A stretch of 64,000 nucleotides of DNA from an uncultured Lachnospiraceae bacterium (lineage in GTDB: Bacteria; Bacillota; Clostridia; Lachnospirales; Lachnospiraceae), in the NCBI GenBank assembly GCA_947594855.1, contig CANQEL010000002.1, forward strand, positions 1-64,000. Direction: 5' to 3'. Shown here in pieces: positions 18,147 through 26,635 of this stretch. Numbering within the stretch: position 1 is the first letter of the stretch; every line of letters starts with the position of its first letter. A program made the translations under genes and the position numbers. The notes beneath the pieces are model-generated. The model searched no databases. It worked only from the letters and a program-made list of their open reading frames with translations, and was not told where the DNA came from.

Positions 18147-21062
18147 TCAGTTATCAAATAATGCAAACAGGCTTCTAAGCCTTATTTTTACGGCTCCGGT
18201 GTTATTAACCTCGTCTATTTTAATCTGGGTGTATATTTTTCCGGCAGATTCGATTATTGACCTTGTTTCATCTGAGGTAACGGCGTCTACCCCGCATCCG
18301 AATGATACAAGCTGTACGAGGTTCATGTTGATATCTTTCTGTTCGGTAACGTATTTGGCGGCAGCATAGAGCCTTGAATGGTAAGTCCACTGATTCAGTA
18401 CCCCGGTACGGAATTTCTTTTCCTTTCGGCTTATACTGTCTTCGGTAAGTACTACTGCGCCAAGGTTACATATAATACGGTTGATTCCGTGGTTTACTTC
18501 AGGGTCGATATGGTACGGGCGTCCTGCGAGTACTATAACCGGAAGATTGTTTTTCCTTGCAATTTCCATGTATTCATCAGCCTTACGCTCAAGAGCGGCC
18601 ATATGCCCGTCATATTCTTTATACGCTGCAGATGAAGCTTCTTTAATCTGCTTTAAGGAAAAATGATAACCGTAATTATCGAGTATTTTCTTAAAATGCG
18701 CAGGAAAATCTTTTTTCCTGTGTATGCCTACAAAGTCTTTAATAAATATTTTATCTTTCAACGCTTTTACATTGGCGTTTATTACGACCGGATAATAGGC
18801 TACAACCGGACAGTTATAATGATTGTCTCCAAGTTTTTCATCTACATTATAACTCATGCACGGATAAAATATCGCATCGCAGTCGGAATTGATAAGCGCG
18901 TCAATGTGCCCGTGTGCAAGTTTTGCAGGGAAACATATGGTATCCGATGGTATAGTCTGCTGTCCGTTTATAAAAAGACTTCTTGTAGATACCGGAGATA
19001 CAATAACGTTAAATCCAAGCTTTGTAAATAATGTATGCCAGAATGGAAGCAGTTCGTACATATTAAGTACCATAGGGATTCCAATGGTAGGACGTCCTTC
19101 CTCTATTTTGTTCGCGCGGTATTTCATAAGAAGTTCGTTTTTATAATCGTAAAGGTCATAATGAACCTTTTTTACGGGAAGATTAAGCGGTTTTTCACAT
19201 CTGTTGCCCGCAATAAATTTTCTGTTTCCGTCAAATGTATTTATTGTAAGCCTGCAGTGGTTGTTACATCCATTACAAACTATTGCCTTTACATCATGTG
19301 TAAAGCCGGCAAGCTCAGATGCGGTAAGTACACTGCTGTGCCCTTCTTTTTTGGAGCGTTTCATGGCGTAGAGGGCGGCTCCGTATGCGCCCATTATGCC
19401 CGATATATGCGGTCTTATAACATTCCTGCCTGTCTCCTGCTCAAATGCGCGCAGTACGGCGTCATTAAGGAATGTTCCTCCCTGTACAACTATATTATTT
19501 CCAAGGCTGTCAGGGTTTGTGCAGCGGATTACTTTATACAGGGCGTTTTTTACAACGCTTATTGAAAGGCCTGCAAGTATGTTATTTACCGAAGTTCCGT
19601 CTTTCTGCGCCTGTTTTACCGAACTGTTCATAAAAACAGTACAGCGTGAACCGAGGTCGACAGGCTTGTCGGCAGTTATAGAAAGGGAAGTAAATTCTTC
19701 CATACTGTAGCCGAGCGCTCCTGCAAATGTCTGCAAAAAAGAACCGCAGCCTGAAGAGCAGGCTTCATTTAAAAATATATTATCAATAGCTCCGTTATGT
19801 ATTTTAAAACATTTGATATCCTGACCGCCAATATCAATAATAAAGTCAACGTCAGGACGGAATTTTCTGGCGGCAGTATAATGCGCGATAGTTTCTACAA
19901 TTCCGTAATCAATCTTAAATGCATTTTTAATTATGTCTTCACCATATCCGGTAACTGCCGAAGCCACAATATTGATATCAGGAAATTCCCTGTACAGATT
20001 TTCAAGAAATTCCTTTATATGCGGAACAGGATTACCGCTGTTAGGCTGATAGCTTGAATGGAAATAGTTACCCTCTTCATCGCAAAGCACAGCTTTAATT
20101 GTAGTTGAACCGGCATCTATTCCAAGATACATTTTCTTAGCCGGAGCGGTTATTTCATGTATGTTATCCGAATCATGGCTGTGACGCTCTTTGAATTCTT
20201 TATATTCACTGTCAGAATTAAACAGGGGTTTACAGCTTACGTAACCTGCAGTAACAGTGTAATTTGATATGCGTTCTGAAAGTTCCTTTAAGTTATAGGA
20301 TACATTATCCGGTGATAATGCCGCGCCTATGGCAACGTAGTAAAGGGAATTTTCAGGACATATTCCTTTAATTTTAAGTACGTCGTCAAAACTTTTCCGC
20401 AGTTCTGAAATAAACGTAAGAGGACCGCCGAGGTATACTATTTTGCCCTTAATCTCACGTCCCTGCGCAAGTCCGCCTATTGTCTGGTTTACAACTGCAT
20501 AAAGAATACTTGCAGCTATATCGGGGATACGCCCTCCCTGATTAATAAGCGGCTGGATATCGGTCTTGGCAAACACGCCGCATCTTGAGGCAATGGTATA
20601 TATTTTGTCATGTTTGGCAGCAAGGCTGTCAAGTTCATCAATGGAAATGTCCATAAGCGAGGCCATCTGGTCTATGAATGCGCCTGTTCCCCCTGCGCAG
20701 CTTCCGTTCATCCTTACTTCAAGTCCGTTAGAGAGAAACAGTATTTTTGCATCCTCGCCGCCGAGCTCTATTACTGTATCAGTACCCGGAAGATATGTAT
20801 TAACGGCAGTTCTTGTTGCATAGACTTCCTGGGTAAATGTAATTCCAAGGTCATTTGCCATTCCCATTCCGGCAGAACCGGATATGACAAGTGACATCTC
20901 CTCATCAGGAAATTTTTCTGATATTTTATTAAGAAGAGAATGTGTCATCTCTATTATTTTTGACATATGTCTTTCATATGTCGAGTACAGTATATTGTTC
21001 TTTTCATCGAGCACAACACATTTTATTGTTGTACTTCCTACATCAAGACCTATCTTTTTCAC
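18147..21062 (-). CDS. Acyl-CoA dehydratase activase-type protein, two ASKHA domains plus DUF2229-like
   Basis: A 971-residue protein related to the ATP-driven activators of 2-hydroxyacyl-CoA dehydratases and benzoyl-CoA reductases (BadF/BcrA/HgdC). Two tandem ASKHA ATPase domains begin MKKIGLDVGSTTIK and MYLGIDAGSTTIKAV. Each keeps both cysteines that bridge the 4Fe-4S cluster in HgdC: C122 in GSCAGGTGAF and C161 in SRCGVF, then EACSSGCGSF and SRCTVF. The rest is a DUF2229/COG3580-like region with its own cysteines (CNGCNNHCR, YPCMSYN). It starts at GTG. The gene just upstream encodes the COG3581-like partner. The reaction served is unknown; no acyl-CoA genes are nearby. Confidence 0.85.
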   Translation of the reverse strand: MKKIGLDVGSTTIKCVVLDEKNNILYSTYERHMSKIIEMTHSLLNKISEKFPDEEMSLVISGSAGMGMANDLGITFTQEVYATRTAVNTYLPGTDTVIELGGEDAKILFLSNGLEVRMNGSCAGGTGAFIDQMASLMDISIDELDSLAAKHDKIYTIASRCGVFAKTDIQPLINQGGRIPDIAASILYAVVNQTIGGLAQGREIKGKIVYLGGPLTFISELRKSFDDVLKIKGICPENSLYYVAIGAALSPDNVSYNLKELSERISNYTVTAGYVSCKPLFNSDSEYKEFKERHSHDSDNIHEITAPAKKMYLGIDAGSTTIKAVLCDEEGNYFHSSYQPNSGNPVPHIKEFLENLYREFPDINIVASAVTGYGEDIIKNAFKIDYGIVETIAHYTAARKFRPDVDFIIDIGGQDIKCFKIHNGAIDNIFLNEACSSGCGSFLQTFAGALGYSMEEFTSLSITADKPVDLGSRCTVFMNSSVKQAQKDGTSVNNILAGLSISVVKNALYKVIRCTNPDSLGNNIVVQGGTFLNDAVLRAFEQETGRNVIRPHISGIMGAYGAALYAMKRSKKEGHSSVLTASELAGFTHDVKAIVCNGCNNHCRLTINTFDGNRKFIAGNRCEKPLNLPVKKVHYDLYDYKNELLMKYRANKIEEGRPTIGIPMVLNMYELLPFWHTLFTKLGFNVIVSPVSTRSLFINGQQTIPSDTICFPAKLAHGHIDALINSDCDAIFYPCMSYNVDEKLGDNHYNCPVVAYYPVVINANVKALKDKIFIKDFVGIHRKKDFPAHFKKILDNYGYHFSLKQIKEASSAAYKEYDGHMAALERKADEYMEIARKNNLPVIVLAGRPYHIDPEVNHGINRIICNLGAVVLTEDSISRKEKKFRTGVLNQWTYHSRLYAAAKYVTEQKDINMNLVQLVSFGCGVDAVTSDETRSIIESAGKIYTQIKIDEVNNTGAVKIRLRSLFALFDN

Positions 21063-21086
21063 AATTAACTTCCTTTGCCGGTTATT

Positions 21087-22355
21087 TTAATTATTATCAG
21101 CAAGCTGTTCGCGCGCAACCGAAAGCATAAGTTTGATTCTGTTTTCCTGGTTGACTGCAGTTGCTCCCGCATCATAATCTATAGGACAAACGTTGGAATA
21201 AGGATACAGTTCCTTTAATGTACGGATTACTCCTTTTCCAACTATATGGTTAGGCAGACAGCCGAAAGGCTGTGCGCATATTATATTATTATAACCTTTT
21301 TCAATAAGTTCCACCATCTCAGCCGGCAGAAGCCAGCCTTCACCCATTTTGACGCCGCGGTCTATTACTTTATCTGCAAGCAGTTTGATTTCTTCAAAAC
21401 TTGAAGGCGCAGTAAAATCATCATACCCGCTTAATGCATCTATCATTAATGTTTCTATCTTACGTGCCATTTTTTCAAGAAATTTTCCTGCAAGGAGCGC
21501 CGCCCTGCTGCCGCCGTACAGATTGTGGTCAATGATTCTGTTGCTGAATGTATACTGGACAAATCCCAGTACGCCGGGAACCATAACTTCACAATCCTGT
21601 GATGCAAGAAAATCTTCCAGGTTATTATTGCCAAAAGGTGAGTACTTTACGTATATTTCGCCGACTATGCCGACTTTTACTTTTTTAACATTATCTCTTG
21701 GTATGTTATGAAAATCAGCAACTATGCTGTTAAGGTTACGTTTCATTCCGCGCGTGCCAAGACCGCGGTTATGTTTGAACTGGTCTTTGAGTATATCTAC
21801 CCATTTGTCTACAACCCTGTCCGAGGCGCCTGCTTCTTTTTCGTAAGGTTTGACCTGATTTTTAAGAAGCATAAGCATATCGCCGTAGACAATTGACATA
21901 ATTCCTTTATATAACATCGGTATTGTAAGCTTAAAACCGCTGAATTTTTCCAGCCCTGAAAAACTTAAAGATATCACCGGCACATATTCCATTCCCATAT
22001 TTTTAAGGGCCTTCCTGAGCAGCTTAATATAATTGGAAGCACGGCATCCGCCTCCGGTCTGAAACTGTATAAGCGCTACTTTATGCGGGTCAAAGTCGCC
22101 GCACGTCAATGCATATAGCTGCTGTCCTATTGAGCATATTGCAGGATAGCACATATCATTATGTACATATTGTAATCCTGTGTCTATAACTTTTTTTCCC
22201 TGGTAATGAAGAACTGTCAAATTATATCCGTAAAGATTAAAAACTCTTTTCAGAAGTTTCATGTGCATTGGAAAAATGTCCGGAGCGAGAATCTGATATT
22301 CTTTTTTCATTTCTTTGGTAAAATCAACTTTTGTATATTTATCGCTGTTGTCCAT
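21087..22355 (-). CDS. 2-hydroxyacyl-CoA dehydratase-like (COG3581-type) protein
   Basis: This 422-residue protein resembles the C-terminal third of the long activase/dehydratase proteins known from Clostridia (COG3581). Cysteines in HNDMCYPAICSIGQQ, TGGGCRASNY and ICAQPFGCLPNHI are likely cluster ligands. It is the first gene of the pair, transcribed before the 971-residue activase with 24 bases between them. The combined length (1393) is close to the single long polypeptides I recall from related bacteria, so this locus appears to be a split version. No substrate can be named. Confidence 0.8.
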   Translation of the reverse strand: MDNSDKYTKVDFTKEMKKEYQILAPDIFPMHMKLLKRVFNLYGYNLTVLHYQGKKVIDTGLQYVHNDMCYPAICSIGQQLYALTCGDFDPHKVALIQFQTGGGCRASNYIKLLRKALKNMGMEYVPVISLSFSGLEKFSGFKLTIPMLYKGIMSIVYGDMLMLLKNQVKPYEKEAGASDRVVDKWVDILKDQFKHNRGLGTRGMKRNLNSIVADFHNIPRDNVKKVKVGIVGEIYVKYSPFGNNNLEDFLASQDCEVMVPGVLGFVQYTFSNRIIDHNLYGGSRAALLAGKFLEKMARKIETLMIDALSGYDDFTAPSSFEEIKLLADKVIDRGVKMGEGWLLPAEMVELIEKGYNNIICAQPFGCLPNHIVGKGVIRTLKELYPYSNVCPIDYDAGATAVNQENRIKLMLSVAREQLADNN

Positions 22356-22444
22356 ATAGTACCCCTCATTTTACCCATTTGACTTAATTAAACAATACTT
22401 TTAATTCAATTGTCAATATGTAAATAGTGTAAAAACATAAGGTA

Positions 22445-22473
22445 TTGTTATTTTTTCCTGCGGCCTGTATAAT
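22445..22473 (+). promoter_or_regulatory. Promoter for the O-antigen-ligase-like gene
   Basis: TTGTTA (22445-22450), 17 bases, TATAAT (22468-22473). GGGAGG at 22493-22498 and a TTG start at 22507 follow. Confidence 0.75.
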
Positions 22474-22506
22474 GTTATACATGTTACGGTACGGGAGGAA
22501 AGCACA

Positions 22507-24240
22507 TTGACCGGGAAAAATACGTTAAAATATATTCCGTTATTTATTATATTGTGCATTATTCCGTTTCTGGTTCAGATTGTTGTCACAGACAGCGGGC
22601 TTTCAGGATACGACTGGTTTTCCAAAAACGGTACGGAATATGATTTTTTCCTTATATATAAAATGTATGGTATAATAATTACTGCCATAATTATGTTTGT
22701 AATGCTTATAACCTGTCTGTATAGAGATAAACATATAGACGGTATGATACTTATATCTCTGTTATTATATACCGTTTTGTCAGTTTTGTCAGCAGTATTT
22801 GCGCATAATCCCAAAGATGCATTCTTTGGGGGTTATGCTCAGCATGAGCCGGTAACTGTAATTGTTTCATATGTAATAATATTTATATATACTTATTGTG
22901 TGCTTGATGATGGAAAGGCTGTTATTACATTCGTTAAGATTGTAGTGCCCGGAGCTTTTGTAATGTCTCTTATTGGGGCGCTGCAATGGTTTGGAGCTGA
23001 CTTTTTTACATCATATGCGGGTAAGAGCCTTATATCAGTATTCAGCAGTATTAATCCGTCGCAGATATCTTCTTCGTTTGGCGAGGGCAGGGTATATATG
23101 ACATTGTACAATCCTAACTATACGGGAGTATATACAGCGCTTATGTTTCCAATGTGTTTGGCAGGAATATTTGCCATAAAAAATATATGGTTCCGCATTG
23201 TATCGGCGGTAACGGCAATAATGCTTGTAATGTGCGTTGCCGGCTCGCAGTCTGAGGCAGGGGCATATGCGCTGATTATAACGGTAACAGTCTTTGTGCT
23301 TGTATGCATATACATACGTAACAAAAAGGCGGGGCATATTCTTTTGTGTACTATTATCATAGCCACAGCTGCAGTATCGGCGTATGTAGGTATAAACAGC
23401 ATTGAGCATGATAATTCTTATCCTCTTGAATACATGGATGTTACGGAGGAGGGGGTTGATATATGTATAAACGGAAAGAAACTTCATGTCAAAAGCAGTA
23501 TAACGGGACAAGATACGGATATATCGCTTTATGATGATAATATGAATGTTATAGAGCTTTCAGAATCAGGAGATACATATACGGTTAAATATCCTGATAC
23601 GGAATATGCCGGCCTGTATTTTAAAACAGGGGTATCGGAAGAAGGCATGAGAGGTTTTGATATAATATGCGGAAATGTGGTTTTGTTTTTTACAAATGAT
23701 AATGAGAGCGGGAAATATTATTACCGTAACGTATATGGCAAATATACGGATGATATAGGAAGTTCTGAAAATGCAGTGTTAAAATTAAAAGATAATCTGG
23801 CATCGCACAGGGGTTATATATGGTCGGAGACAATACCGCTTCTTTCTGATAATATTCTTATCGGATGTGGTTCTGACAATTTTATATATGAATTTCCAAA
23901 TAACGATTATCTGTCTCTTATAAACAATGGTTATAGCGGAGCCGTTGTTACAAGACCGCACAATATGTATCTTCAGACAGCCGTACAGACAGGAATTCTG
24001 TCGCTTATAGTATTTCTTTTTCTGTATGCTGTATATTTTATAAGAAGCATACGCATAATCAGAAATATTAAAACGGTGTCAGGCGTGGAATTTATATGTA
24101 TATCGGTATTTGCGGGTAGTATTGGATATATGGTATGCGGATTGTCAAATGATTCGTCGGTGTGTACCGCGCCATTATTCTGGGTAATTCTTGCAGCAGG
24201 ATTTTGCTGTAATAATATTATAAAAAAAGGGGAATTATAA
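22507..24240 (+). CDS. O-antigen ligase/polymerase-like membrane protein
   Basis: This 577-residue protein has about ten or more transmembrane segments and a large extracytoplasmic loop (about 290-430). The loop is followed by LASHRGYIWSETIPLL, LIGCGSDNF and RPHNMYLQTAVQTG, the pattern seen in Wzy_C/RfaL-type ligases and polymerases that join lipid-linked glycans to acceptors outside the membrane. The histidine in RPHN matches the family's catalytic histidine. TTG 22507 is used with a good ribosome site. luxS follows with no gap. The glycan is unknown; there is no neighbouring sugar-transferase cluster. Confidence 0.75.
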   Translation: MTGKNTLKYIPLFIILCIIPFLVQIVVTDSGLSGYDWFSKNGTEYDFFLIYKMYGIIITAIIMFVMLITCLYRDKHIDGMILISLLLYTVLSVLSAVFAHNPKDAFFGGYAQHEPVTVIVSYVIIFIYTYCVLDDGKAVITFVKIVVPGAFVMSLIGALQWFGADFFTSYAGKSLISVFSSINPSQISSSFGEGRVYMTLYNPNYTGVYTALMFPMCLAGIFAIKNIWFRIVSAVTAIMLVMCVAGSQSEAGAYALIITVTVFVLVCIYIRNKKAGHILLCTIIIATAAVSAYVGINSIEHDNSYPLEYMDVTEEGVDICINGKKLHVKSSITGQDTDISLYDDNMNVIELSESGDTYTVKYPDTEYAGLYFKTGVSEEGMRGFDIICGNVVLFFTNDNESGKYYYRNVYGKYTDDIGSSENAVLKLKDNLASHRGYIWSETIPLLSDNILIGCGSDNFIYEFPNNDYLSLINNGYSGAVVTRPHNMYLQTAVQTGILSLIVFLFLYAVYFIRSIRIIRNIKTVSGVEFICISVFAGSIGYMVCGLSNDSSVCTAPLFWVILAAGFCCNNIIKKGEL

Positions 24241-24720
24241 ATGGAACTTATAGCAAGCTTTACAATTGACCATATGAGGCTTCTTCCGGGAGTGTATGTA
24301 TCAAGGAAAGATACTGTCGGAAAAGAAGTCCTTACAACATTTGATATAAGGATGACGAGGCCGAATTTTGAGCCTGTAATGAATACGGCGGAATGTCACA
24401 CCATAGAGCATCTTGCTGCAACTTATCTGAGAAATCATGACGAGTGGAGTAAGAAGACGGTGTACTTTGGACCTATGGGGTGCAGAACAGGATTTTACCT
24501 TATTCTTGCAGGCGATTATGAGTCCGGGGATATTACCGGGCTTGTTACGGAAATGTATGAATTTATACGTGATTATTCGGGAGAAGTTCCTGGAGCGCAT
24601 CCTGCTGAATGTGGCAATTATATGGATATGAATCTTCCGATGGCAAAGTATCTTGCGGACAAATATCTTAAAGAGGTACTTTATAATATTACTTCCGACA
24701 GGCTTCATTATCCGGAATAA
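24241..24720 (+). CDS. luxS: S-ribosylhomocysteine lyase LuxS
   Basis: Cleaves S-ribosylhomocysteine to homocysteine and DPD, the precursor of autoinducer 2. The 159-residue protein has the metal site H53 and H57 (HTIEH) plus C124 (AECGNY), the catalytic Glu56 and the catalytic Cys81 in GPMGCRTGFY. The ATG directly follows the stop of the O-antigen-ligase-like gene, so the two are co-transcribed. A stem TTATCCGGA/TCCGGATAA (24708-24730) overlaps the stop codon but lacks a T run. Confidence 0.96.
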   Translation: MELIASFTIDHMRLLPGVYVSRKDTVGKEVLTTFDIRMTRPNFEPVMNTAECHTIEHLAATYLRNHDEWSKKTVYFGPMGCRTGFYLILAGDYESGDITGLVTEMYEFIRDYSGEVPGAHPAECGNYMDMNLPMAKYLADKYLKEVLYNITSDRLHYPE

Positions 24721-24774
24721 ATCCGGATAAAACCGGAGATATTACAGGAAATATGTGAATCTTAAATTAGCCTA

Positions 24775-24803
24775 TTGCATAAATTAATATGAAATATTAT
24801 TAT
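24775..24803 (+). promoter_or_regulatory. Promoter for the small unknown gene pair
   Basis: TTGCAT (24775-24780), 17 bases, TATTAT (24798-24803), upstream of the gene at 24822. Confidence 0.55.
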
Positions 24804-24821
24804 AAATGAGATGGTTTTAAT

Positions 24822-25235
24822 ATGCAGAATCGTCAGGTAAATATGCTAAAGGCTGCAATGCCGTATACGGCTCCGAGGCTTAGAAAACCCATGCAGATAC
24901 TTATCCAGGCGGAAGAACTTGCATTATATATGCAGAAAGATGAAGAGGAAGAGATAAGGGCATGTAATATGGAGACGGTCGGAGATGTCGAAGGGATGAT
25001 GGAAAGCGTGCGGCAGTACTGTAATGAGCCGGAGCAGGAAACCGTAAATATGGTACTTAATTTTATAAGGGCACAGAACCTTTACAGAAGATACAGAAAT
25101 TATATGCAGGCATATAAAAACAGCAGTGAAGCCGGCATGATGGATTTCCTTATGTCACAGTTGTCGCCTGAACAACAGGATATGTTTAATCAGGTAAGCC
25201 GTATGCAGAATTCCGGACAGGGGGAAGCTGTATGA
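24822..25235 (+). CDS. Small helical protein of unknown function
   Basis: I do not recognise this 137-residue protein. It is predicted soluble and mostly helical, rich in Met, Gln and Glu, without signal peptide or membrane segment. The C-terminal part (MMDFLMSQLSPEQQDMFNQV) looks like an amphipathic helix pair. The next gene starts in its stop codon (ATGA), so the two are probably made together and may interact. The ribosome site (GAGATGG) is weak. Confidence 0.7.
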   Translation: MQNRQVNMLKAAMPYTAPRLRKPMQILIQAEELALYMQKDEEEEIRACNMETVGDVEGMMESVRQYCNEPEQETVNMVLNFIRAQNLYRRYRNYMQAYKNSSEAGMMDFLMSQLSPEQQDMFNQVSRMQNSGQGEAV

Positions 25236-25501
25236 ATAATTCCTGGATGAATAATCCAATGTGGCTTAATATGGATATGGGGAAAAAAGCTATAATCGAG
25301 GAACTGATTAAAAACAGCGCAGGAAAAGGAATCAATGATTCGGCGGCGCTCATTATGGCGGCAATATCTGGCATGAGAAAGAATAATATGTCCTTTTCAA
25401 AGGAAGAAACAGATATACTTATAGAAGCAATGACAAGCGGTATGAGCCCGGAAGAAAAAGCGAAGGTCGAAATGATGAAAAGTTTTATTAAGAACAGGTG
25501 A
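25232..25501 (+). CDS. Small helical protein of unknown function, coupled to the previous gene
   Basis: An 89-residue soluble helical protein I do not recognise. It is Met- and Lys-rich, with SFSKEETDILIEAMTSGMSPEEKAKVEMM towards the end in two stretches of likely helix. The 4-base overlap with the preceding gene and a GGGGGA-type ribosome site inside it suggest translational coupling. Like its partner it has a low-complexity, Met-rich composition. It lies ahead of trpS, from which it is separated by a hairpin region. Confidence 0.7.
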   Translation: MNNSWMNNPMWLNMDMGKKAIIEELIKNSAGKGINDSAALIMAAISGMRKNNMSFSKEETDILIEAMTSGMSPEEKAKVEMMKSFIKNR

Positions 25502-25509
25502 TAATTAAC

Positions 25510-25563
25510 CGTTATCGCACTGCATTACATGGTTTACCAATACATATAATGTGTGCGATAACG
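25510..25563 (+). promoter_or_regulatory. Long imperfect hairpin in the trpS leader
   Basis: CGTTATCGCAC (25510-25520) and GTGCGATAACG (25553-25563) are perfect 11-base inverted arms. Inside, CATTA (25523-25527) can pair with TAATG (25547-25551), and TGGTTTACCA makes a tip. No T run follows, and no T-box sequence is visible. It could be a protein-binding RNA element, an mRNA stabiliser or an operator. Confidence 0.5.
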
Positions 25564-25607
25564 AATTTATGATATGGATACAAATAATATACAGGAGGAA
25601 AATAAAT

Positions 25608-26615
25608 ATGGAAGATAAGAAAAAGATTCTTTACAGTGGGATGCAGGCAACGGGAAACCTTACGCTTGGTAATTACCTGGGGGCATTAAGAAACTGGAAG
25701 ACGCTTAATGAAGAATATGAGTGCTTTTTCGGAGTAATGGACCTACATTCTCTTACCGTAAGACAGAATCCGGCAGAGTTCAGGCAGAGGGCGCGTAATC
25801 TGTTTGCCCTTTATGTAGCGGCAGGCCTTGACCCTGAAAAGAATTGCATATATTTCCAGTCTCATGTATCAACGCATGCGGAACTTAGCTGGATACTTAA
25901 CTGTTATACTTATATGGGTGAATTAAACAGAATGACACAGTTTAAAGACAAGGCTTCAAAACATTCTGATAATATAAATGCAGGGCTGTATACATACCCT
26001 GTACTTATGGCAGCCGATATCCTTTTATATCAGGCGAATGTTGTGCCCGTGGGAAAGGACCAGCTCCAGCACCTTGAAATAACAAGGGATATTGCGCAGA
26101 GATTTAATGGAATCTACGGCGATGTGTTTACAATTCCGGAGCCATATACAGGTAAGATAGGAGCAGGAGTTAAGAGCCTTCAGAATCCGGAAAAGAAGAT
26201 GTCCAAATCCGATGAAAATCCCAATGCAAGCATATATCTTATGGATGATGCTGATACCATAAGGCGTAAATTCAAACGTGCAGTTACTGATTCCGATACA
26301 CAGGTACATTATGACGTTAAAGAGAAACCGGGTATATCAAATCTTATGGATATATACAGCGCCGTGACAGGAAAAGATATGAAAGATATAGAAGCAGAAT
26401 TTGCCGGAGTTGGCTATGGAGATTTTAAAGCTGCTGTCGGTGAAGCGGTTGCAGGACTTCTTGCGCCAATGCAGGAGAGGTTTGAAGCGATAAAGAATGA
26501 TAAGGAATATCTTGACAGGGTTATTGGGGCAAATGATGAGAAAGCGTTCTATTTCTCCAATAAGACGCTTCGTAAGGTAAAGAAAAAAGTGGGTCTTACT
26601 GACAGGGTAAGATAA
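25608..26615 (+). CDS. trpS: Tryptophan-tRNA ligase
   Basis: Class I synthetase of 335 residues. The HIGH-equivalent reads GMQATGNLTLGNYLGAL and the KMSKS loop KKMSKSDENPNA; PVGKDQLQHLEITRDIAQRFN is the conserved Trp/adenylate region. ATG 25608 is chosen because AGGAGG lies at 25593-25598; the longer frame upstream runs through the hairpin and is not credible. aroC follows 20 bases later, pairing two aromatic amino acid functions. Confidence 0.95.
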   Translation: MEDKKKILYSGMQATGNLTLGNYLGALRNWKTLNEEYECFFGVMDLHSLTVRQNPAEFRQRARNLFALYVAAGLDPEKNCIYFQSHVSTHAELSWILNCYTYMGELNRMTQFKDKASKHSDNINAGLYTYPVLMAADILLYQANVVPVGKDQLQHLEITRDIAQRFNGIYGDVFTIPEPYTGKIGAGVKSLQNPEKKMSKSDENPNASIYLMDDADTIRRKFKRAVTDSDTQVHYDVKEKPGISNLMDIYSAVTGKDMKDIEAEFAGVGYGDFKAAVGEAVAGLLAPMQERFEAIKNDKEYLDRVIGANDEKAFYFSNKTLRKVKKKVGLTDRVR

Positions 26616-26635
26616 GCAGGTTACAGGAGGTTAAT

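Noticed and set aside
25502..25607. T-box leader for trpS
   Set aside because: The gap is only about 105 bases and lacks the T-box consensus and a terminator; only an unassigned hairpin is seen.
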